From: CAZPLZ01 sp964587525
GTDB taxonomy: Bacteria; Oederibacteriota; CAKKQC01
Direction: 5' to 3'
Assembly (NCBI GenBank): GCA_964587525.1
Contig: CAZPLZ010000062.1
Span: 1-18,090 of the forward strand
DNA length: 18,090 nt
Shown: in pieces, positions 12,794 to 18,090 of the stretch
Numbering within the stretch: the first letter of the stretch is position 1
How the letters are laid out: each line of letters begins with the position of its first letter
Made by a program: the position numbers and the translations under genes
Notes under the pieces: generated by a model
What the model saw: only the letters and a program-made list of their open reading frames with translations
The model's database searches: none
Told to the model about the DNA's origin: nothing

Positions 12794-14371
12794 ATGGAAT
12801 TTCTGGCTGACCGGTGGCAGGAGCTCTGGCTGCGGACCGGTGAACACATCATGCTGACGGGGGTGTCCACCGGGTGTGCGATTGTCCTCGGCGTTCCGCT
12901 GGGGATCCTTGCAGCCCGGGTCAATTGGCTGCGCGGAGTCCTGCTCAGTGTGGTGGGTATCACGCAAACCGTGCCGAGTTTGGCGATGCTGGCGATTCTC
13001 CTGACTCTCTTGGGAAAAATTGGCACCTTGCCGGCGATTATCGCGCTCACGCTGTATGCGCTGCTGCCGATTGTCCGCAACACCGTCACGGGCCTGGAGT
13101 CGGTCTCGCCCGGGATCATGGAAGCGGCGCGGGGAATCGGCATGACCGGGCGGCAGCAGCTCTGGATGGTGCAATTGCCCCTCGCCATGCCGGTGATGAT
13201 TTCCGGGATCCGCACGGCCGCCGTTATTGGGGTCGGTATTGCGACCCTCTCGGCGTTTATCGGGGCCGGCGGGCTGGGGCAATTTATCAACAGCGGGATC
13301 TCGCTCGCGAATCCGCCGCTCATTCTGTTGGGAGCGATTCCCGCGGCCATCTTGGCTCTGGTGGTGGATTTTTGCATCGGGGCGGCCGAGTGGGGCCTGC
13401 GCCCCATGCGGCAGATGGAGCGCAAATCTCTGAAGGGCAAACTGAAGCCCCTGGCCCTGGCGCTCCCGCTCGTCTTGGTCGTGGTGGGGGCGGTGGCCTA
13501 CTTCACTGGGAAGACGGGGGGCGAGCCGCCGGTGGCGAAGGGGGGGAAGAGGCAGGTCACTATCCGGGTGGCCACAAAAGACTTCACGGAGCAGTTTATT
13601 ATCGGTGAATTGATGGCGCAGTTGATTGAGGCGCGCCCTGGTTTCCGCGTCGAGAGGCGGTTCAACCTTGGGGGAACCATGATCTGCCATGGGGCCCTGA
13701 CCGAAGGGGAGGTGGATCTCTACGCCGAATACACCGGGACCGGGCTGATTTCAATTCTCAAGCATGAGGTCATCACGGATCCGGACAAAGCGCTGGAATT
13801 TGTGCGGGCGGAGTACCGGCGACAGTTCGATCTGGAGTGGCTGGAACCCTTTGGCTTCAACAACACCTACGCGATCACAGTACGGAACAAGGACGTTGAC
13901 CGGCATGGCTGGAAAAAGATCTCGGATCTCGCCGCGGGGGCGGCGGAGCTGCGGGCCGGTTTCACCTCGGAATTCGCCGAACGGGAGGATGGCTATCCCG
14001 GTCTGCGCCAGGCCTACGGCTTCAGTTTCGGGACGAGGCGGGACTTGAATCCTACGATCATGTATGAAGCCATCGCCAAGGAGGAAGTCGATGTCATCTG
14101 CGCCTTTGCAACCGATGGCCGCATCGCCGCGTATGAGTTGGTCCCACTGCAGGATGACCTGCAATTTTTCCCTCCGTACTACGCGGCTCCTGTTGTGCGC
14201 GTGAGTGTACTTGAAGCTCATCCGGAGCTCCGTCAAGCGCTCCAGCCACTCACCGGATTGCTGGACGATGTCACCATGCAGCAGCTGAACTTCCAGGTTG
14301 ACAAGCACAAGCGCCGCCCCCGCGAGGTCGCCCGAGAATTTTTGCAGGCGCGTGATCTCATCAAGGGGTAG
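12794..14371 (+). CDS. Fused permease and substrate-binding protein of a quaternary-amine/ergothioneine-type ABC importer
   Basis: About 525 residues from ATG 12794 (GTG 12791 is also in frame). Residues about 15-205 are the BPD-type permease with five to six membrane helices and the EAA loop (EAARGIGMTGRQQLWMVQLP). One further helix (about 218-240) links to the extracytoplasmic binding domain from about residue 250: TIRVATKDFTEQFIIGELMA, RRFNLGGTMICHGALTEGEV, DLYAEYTGTGL and MYEAIAKEEVDVICAFATDG. This is the OpuBC/ProX type-II binding fold with its Tyr and Asp contacts. Permease-binding fusions occur in OpuA- and EgtU-type importers of betaine, choline or ergothioneine; the sequence alone does not settle the ligand. 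It forms the transporter with the upstream ATPase. Confidence 0.88.
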   Translation: MEFLADRWQELWLRTGEHIMLTGVSTGCAIVLGVPLGILAARVNWLRGVLLSVVGITQTVPSLAMLAILLTLLGKIGTLPAIIALTLYALLPIVRNTVTGLESVSPGIMEAARGIGMTGRQQLWMVQLPLAMPVMISGIRTAAVIGVGIATLSAFIGAGGLGQFINSGISLANPPLILLGAIPAAILALVVDFCIGAAEWGLRPMRQMERKSLKGKLKPLALALPLVLVVVGAVAYFTGKTGGEPPVAKGGKRQVTIRVATKDFTEQFIIGELMAQLIEARPGFRVERRFNLGGTMICHGALTEGEVDLYAEYTGTGLISILKHEVITDPDKALEFVRAEYRRQFDLEWLEPFGFNNTYAITVRNKDVDRHGWKKISDLAAGAAELRAGFTSEFAEREDGYPGLRQAYGFSFGTRRDLNPTIMYEAIAKEEVDVICAFATDGRIAAYELVPLQDDLQFFPPYYAAPVVRVSVLEAHPELRQALQPLTGLLDDVTMQQLNFQVDKHKRRPREVAREFLQARDLIKG

Positions 14372-14393
14372 GGTGAGGGGGTAGAATAGGTCC

Positions 14394-15920
14394 ATGTGCG
14401 GCATTCTCGCTGTCTTAGGTCGCGCGCCGCAGGAGCGCGTCAAACAAGTCATTGATCGTTTGGCCCACCGCGGCCCGGACGGCGAAGGGATGACCAGATT
14501 TCCGGGCACTGCGCTGGCGCACCGTCGGCTCGCCATCATGGATCCGGAGGCCGGTGTACAGCCGTTGTTCAACGAGGACAAGACTCTGGCCGTGACCTTC
14601 AACGGGGAGATCTACAACCACGATCAGTTGCGCAGCAGCTTAAGCGATGGCCATATCTTTGGCACGCGCAGCGACACGGAAGTGCTCCCGCACCTGTACG
14701 AGGAGCGCGGGATGAAAGGTCTCCAGGGGCTGGATGGCATGTATGCGTTCGTGCTTGCCGGGAAGGACAAATTCGTGGCCGCGCGCGACCCGGTGGGGAT
14801 CAAGCCGCTCTATCTCATGGAGGAGGCGGAGGCCACCTGGTTTGCCTCCGAGATCAAGGCGCTGTACCACGCCGGGACGGGGGAGATCCGGGAGTTCCCC
14901 CCCGGGTACTGCTACGACTCCAAGCAGGGGTGGTCGAGCTTCAGTCAACCGGGGCCCAACGGCGCCAGGATCACGGATCCGGACAAGGCGCTGCCGCTGA
15001 TCCGGGAAGAGCTGTCGCGGGCGGTGGAGCGGCGGCTCATGTCCGATGTGCCGCTGGGAGCCTTTTTGAGTGGCGGGCTGGACAGCAGCCTGATCGCCGC
15101 CATCATGATGCGTACCCGGCTCGACAAGCTGCACACGGGTGGGAAGCTCCACACCTTCAGCGTGGGGCTGCCGGGGTCGCCTGACCTTGGCCGGGCCAGC
15201 GAAGTTGCCACCGCGATCGGGTCTGTCCACACGGTGGACGTGCTCTCGGAACGCGAGATCCTGGACTGCCTGCCGCATATCATCATGAGCCTTGAGGGTT
15301 ATGACCGCGATCTGGTGCGCAGCGCCATCCCGTGTTATTTCGTCTCCCGGCTGGCCCGCCGGAAGGTCAAGGTCGTTCTGACGGGGGAAGGCTCGGATGA
15401 GCTGTTCGCGGGGTACAGTTACCTCAAGGATTATCAGGATCCAGGCGTTCTGCAAACCGAGATGATCCGCCTCGTGAGGGGCCTGCACAACATGAACCTG
15501 CAGCGGGTGGACCGGCTGACCATGGCCCACGGGCTGGAGGCGCGCGTTCCCTTTCTGGATATGCGGGTCATTGAACTTGTGCTCTCCATTGATCCTCAGC
15601 TCAAGGTGTACGGACCGGGACGGCCGGAGAAGTGGCTGTTGCGCTCAGCGTTCACCGGCTTGCTGCCGGAGAACATTCTCTGGCGGACCAAAGAGCAATT
15701 TGACGAGGGGTCGGGAGTGGCGGGGCTGATGCCGCGCCTCTCGGCAGGCCGCGTGGATGTCACGGAAGAGCAAGCGAAGGCTGAGGCTGCGGGGCTGCCG
15801 CCCCTGCGCGACCCGGAAGAAGCCTGGTACTTCAGGCTTTTTCGAGAGTGTTATGACCCGGCCCGGGTCCGGAAGACCCTCGGTCGCTGGGTGCCAGCCA
15901 GGATGGCGCAAGCGGCGTAA
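14394..15920 (+). CDS. asnB: Asparagine synthetase (glutamine-hydrolysing) family protein
   Basis: The 508-residue protein has both AsnB domains. The N-terminal class II glutamine amidotransferase begins MCGILAVLG, so Cys 2 becomes the N-terminal nucleophile, with RGPDG, FNGEIYNH and GTRSDTEVL. The C-terminal synthetase domain has the ATP pyrophosphatase loop SGGLDSSL (about residue 225) and GEGSDELFAGY (about 330), and retains the RVPFLD segment. It is complete and of the short bacterial AsnB type. True asparagine synthesis from aspartate is the default; AsnB-family enzymes in biosynthetic clusters also amidate other acids. It begins 23 nt after the permease gene with a GAGGGGG ribosome-binding site and may belong to the same transcript. 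Confidence 0.9.
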   Translation: MCGILAVLGRAPQERVKQVIDRLAHRGPDGEGMTRFPGTALAHRRLAIMDPEAGVQPLFNEDKTLAVTFNGEIYNHDQLRSSLSDGHIFGTRSDTEVLPHLYEERGMKGLQGLDGMYAFVLAGKDKFVAARDPVGIKPLYLMEEAEATWFASEIKALYHAGTGEIREFPPGYCYDSKQGWSSFSQPGPNGARITDPDKALPLIREELSRAVERRLMSDVPLGAFLSGGLDSSLIAAIMMRTRLDKLHTGGKLHTFSVGLPGSPDLGRASEVATAIGSVHTVDVLSEREILDCLPHIIMSLEGYDRDLVRSAIPCYFVSRLARRKVKVVLTGEGSDELFAGYSYLKDYQDPGVLQTEMIRLVRGLHNMNLQRVDRLTMAHGLEARVPFLDMRVIELVLSIDPQLKVYGPGRPEKWLLRSAFTGLLPENILWRTKEQFDEGSGVAGLMPRLSAGRVDVTEEQAKAEAAGLPPLRDPEEAWYFRLFRECYDPARVRKTLGRWVPARMAQAA

Positions 15921-15945
15921 CAGCGAAAATTCTCTCCCTAGAATA

Positions 15946-15954
15946 TGTTATAGT
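15946..15954 (+). promoter_or_regulatory. Possible extended -10 promoter for the Kelch gene
   Basis: TG-T-TATAGT is a good extended -10 element 26 bp after asnB. Transcription from it would begin near 15961 and give a leader of about 120 nt before the Kelch gene. A -35 match is not evident. A second possible -35 (TTGACT, 16011-16016) has only a poor -10 (TAGTGT). Confidence 0.35.
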
Positions 15955-15965
15955 GCAAAGCTAAT

Positions 15966-15990
15966 GTGTTGCAGATAGGGAGTGCAGCAC
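15966..15990 (+). other. Hairpin in the Kelch-gene leader
   Basis: GTGTTGCA (15966-15973) pairs with TGCAGCAC (15983-15990), eight pairs including one G-U, around a nine-base loop. No T-run follows, so it is not an intrinsic terminator of asnB. A second stem (CGGCAC 16069-16074 with GTGCCG 16083-16088) would bury the proposed GTG start. The remainder of 15921-16082 shows nothing recognisable. Confidence 0.4.
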
Positions 15991-16082
15991 GACTATACCT
16001 TCCTTGTGGATTGACTAACCAATCAGCCTTGCCGTAGTGTAAAGAGTGTAACGGAAATTTTCCTGCTCGGCACGGTTGGACG

Positions 16083-18090
16083 GTGCCGCAGAGGGAATCC
16101 TGCCTTTGGATTAAAGTTGCTGCAAGTTTACAAGTGGTCTTCATCTCTTTTCTGCTTGCCACTCCCTACGCATTTGCTCTATTTCCTGTTTGGACACCCA
16201 AAGCCGATATGCCTACCGCACGATTGTGGCTTGGTGTGGGAGTCGTGAATGGCAAGCTCTATGCGATCGGCGGTGTGAACAACAACAACGCCGTTATGCT
16301 TGCCACATGTGAAGAATATGATCCTTGTACCAACACGTGGACCACAAAAGTGCCCATGCCGACGCCACGGTGTGAGTTGGCCGTCTGCGTTGTGAATGGC
16401 AAGATTTATGCGATTGGCGGATGGGATGGCCAGTACGATGCGTTTGGTAATCCAGTTTTTCTTGCAACCGTTGAAGAGTATGATCCTGCCGCCAATACGT
16501 GGACTACAAAAGCGCCCATGCCCACACCACGGCTGGACCTTACGGTTAGTGTCGTGAATGACAAGATCTACGCGATCGGTGGTTGGGGGCCCAGTGCCTA
16601 CTGTTCAACCGTTGAGGAGTATGATCCCGTTAGCAATACGTGGGTCACAAAAGCGTCCGTGTCCACAGCGCGAAACAAGCATGGAGCCGGGGTCGTGAAT
16701 GGCAAGATCTATGTGGTTGGCGGTTTCGGTTTCGCTGGCTTTCTTTCGTCCGTTGAGGAGTATGATCCCGGGACCAATATGTGGGTCACAAAGCCGTCCA
16801 TGCCAACGCCCCGAAACGCGCTTACCGCTGCAGTCGTGAATGACAAGCTCTATGCGATAGGTGGAGTTGGTGGTGGAATGATGTATCTTTCCACCGTTGA
16901 GGAATATGATCCTGCCAGCGGCATATGGACTGCCAAGGACAGTATGCCAACCTCAAGAGGATTGCTGTCTGCCGGAGTTGTCAATGACAGGATCTACGCG
17001 GTTGGCGGTGAAAATAGTGATGTGAAATTTCTTTCAACCGTTGAGGAATGGGGATTACCGACGGGGGCTAAAGTGTCGATTGTGAAGACGCACAGCCCGG
17101 CGATGCCGCTGCCGGGGATGCCGGTGACGTACACCTTGATTGCGACGAACAGCGGGACGGCGCCGGTCACGAACCTGATGATTACGGACACGCTGCCAGG
17201 GCAGGTGGCGTTTGTGAGTCAGACAAGCCACCCAGCGCTGACGCACACGAACCCGGTGGGGACATTGCACGTGTGGAGCGGTGCGCTGACGCTGAATGCA
17301 GGGGAGAGCGTGATGGTGACAATTGAAGGTACGACAGCATGTTTCACAGGGGTGGTGGACAATACCAGTTGGGTGTCCGCGAGCACGGCGTGCGGCAGCA
17401 CCCAGAGTAGTGCCACCGCGAGTTTTGCCATCCTGCAGCCGAACCTGGTGGTCACACAAGACTGGAGCAATCTGTCTGGTGGTTCGCAAACGCTGATGCC
17501 AAGCTCGGGGAGCCAAGTGCGGTACACGATCACGGTGCGGAACATGGGCGGCGGTGTGGCAGTCAACGTGCAGGTCATCGATACACTGCCCACACGCAAG
17601 ACCGTGGTCAACACGGTGACCGTGCCCGTGGGATGGAACGTTGATCTCACACAAAGCGGGACCGGCGGGCAATTGCTGGCACTGGTGACCAAACCTACGG
17701 TGGCACCTGGGGAAATCGCGGTCGTGATACTGGACGTCACCATCAACAACAGGGCCGAAGCTATGTTTGATGTGACCAACAGCGTGTTCGTGAGGAGCGA
17801 AAATTTCTGCGGGGTGGTTTCCAGTGCTCCGAACACCGTGACCTTCCGGTCAGTACGCTCAGGAGAGGTGAAAATCGTGGGCGGTATTCGCGGATACATT
17901 AACCCCAAGAGGGGTGAACATTCCACGATCTTGGTGCGTCCCACGGGGCCAGGGGAAATTACGGTGAGCATCTATGACATGCGCGGGGTGCTCATCAGGC
18001 GCCTTACGAAACCCACAGGAGGCGGCCACACCGATGTGCTGCACTGGGACGGCAAAGATTCCTCCGGGATGGAGGTTTCACCCGGCGTGT
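16083..18090 (+). CDS. Secreted Kelch-repeat / DUF11 protein with FlgD-like C-terminal domain (3' end beyond window)
   Basis: An open frame runs from a stop at 16035 to the window edge. The GTG at 16083 gives a good signal peptide (basic residues, then VAASLQVVFISFLLATPYAFA, cut near residue 33). Residues about 37-322 form six Kelch blades of 47-54 residues, each with 'MPTPR', 'VVNGKIYAIGG' and 'TVEEYDP..NTW' blocks, enough for a closed six-bladed beta-propeller. Two DUF11-type Ig-like domains follow (about 325-450 and 452-595; ITDTLPGQVAFVSQT and IDTLPTRKTVVNTV). A FlgD-like Ig domain then starts (ILVRPTGPGEITVSIYDMRG, then WDGKDSSGMEVSPGV). Such proteins are exported and probably act at the cell surface in adhesion or binding. 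The start is not certain, and the Kelch segment is visibly less GC-rich than the genes upstream. Confidence 0.85.
   Translation, partial: MPQRESCLWIKVAASLQVVFISFLLATPYAFALFPVWTPKADMPTARLWLGVGVVNGKLYAIGGVNNNNAVMLATCEEYDPCTNTWTTKVPMPTPRCELAVCVVNGKIYAIGGWDGQYDAFGNPVFLATVEEYDPAANTWTTKAPMPTPRLDLTVSVVNDKIYAIGGWGPSAYCSTVEEYDPVSNTWVTKASVSTARNKHGAGVVNGKIYVVGGFGFAGFLSSVEEYDPGTNMWVTKPSMPTPRNALTAAVVNDKLYAIGGVGGGMMYLSTVEEYDPASGIWTAKDSMPTSRGLLSAGVVNDRIYAVGGENSDVKFLSTVEEWGLPTGAKVSIVKTHSPAMPLPGMPVTYTLIATNSGTAPVTNLMITDTLPGQVAFVSQTSHPALTHTNPVGTLHVWSGALTLNAGESVMVTIEGTTACFTGVVDNTSWVSASTACGSTQSSATASFAILQPNLVVTQDWSNLSGGSQTLMPSSGSQVRYTITVRNMGGGVAVNVQVIDTLPTRKTVVNTVTVPVGWNVDLTQSGTGGQLLALVTKPTVAPGEIAVVILDVTINNRAEAMFDVTNSVFVRSENFCGVVSSAPNTVTFRSVRSGEVKIVGGIRGYINPKRGEHSTILVRPTGPGEITVSIYDMRGVLIRRLTKPTGGGHTDVLHWDGKDSSGMEVSPGV

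Noticed and set aside
14394..15920. Reading the amidotransferase as EgtC of ergothioneine synthesis
   Set aside because: EgtC is only a stand-alone glutamine-amidotransferase-fold protein; this gene has the full AsnB synthetase domain with SGGLDSSL and GEGSDELF.
16011..16100. Known riboswitch (cyclic-di-GMP or cobalamin) in the Kelch leader
   Set aside because: None of the conserved core sequences of those classes could be found; only simple stems are seen.

Overview
The window looks like part of the genome of an uncultivated, GC-rich bacterium. It has a tRNA, an acylated-lipoprotein signal and a run of ten Ns typical of scaffolding. There is no rRNA or other decisive marker. The secreted Kelch/DUF11 protein with a FlgD-like C-terminal domain, the PspF-like sigma-54 activator and the fused CobA-HemD would fit a Gram-negative-type candidate phylum such as Omnitrophota, but that is a weak inference.

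Left edge (1-1030): the leader-distal end of a type I-E-like CRISPR array (three repeats, two complete 32-nt spacers, last repeat degenerate) is followed after 21 nt by one orphan repeat of type I-C character. Next, on the minus strand, comes a two-gene toxin-antitoxin locus of VapBC type whose PIN toxin has no canonical start codon that would keep its first catalytic Asp.

1073-8354, plus strand: a tightly packed tetrapyrrole operon, hemX/ccsA-like - hemA - hemC - cobA/hemD fusion - hemB. It leads from glutamyl-tRNA to uroporphyrinogen III and the siroheme/corrin branch. It continues into a membrane isoprenylcysteine-methyltransferase-like protein and a TPR lipoprotein. Gene junctions overlap or nearly touch (GTGA, ATGA), except that two tandem 69-bp units have been inserted at the cobA/hemD-hemB junction. 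A convergent PilZ gene (minus strand, interrupted by Ns) closes the block.

8890-10581: tRNA-Ala(CGC), then 7 nt later an HNH endonuclease gene, then a stand-alone sigma-54 activator (AAA+ plus Fis-type HTH, no receiver domain).

10582-15920: an AT-rich spacer of 271 bp holds a perfect GG-N10-GC sigma-54 promoter and inverted repeats that could be activator sites. Behind it lie an EgtD-like SAM methyltransferase, a G/C-rich hairpin, an ABC ATPase without CBS domains, a permease fused to an OpuBC/EgtU-type binding domain, and an asparagine-synthase-family amidotransferase. This is the most interesting part of the window: a candidate sigma-54-controlled module for making and/or importing a methylated quaternary-amine compound (betaine- or ergothioneine-like). 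The substrate is not shown by the sequence.

16083-18090: a secreted six-bladed Kelch protein with two DUF11 domains and a FlgD-like domain, cut by the window edge, preceded by a leader able to form hairpins.
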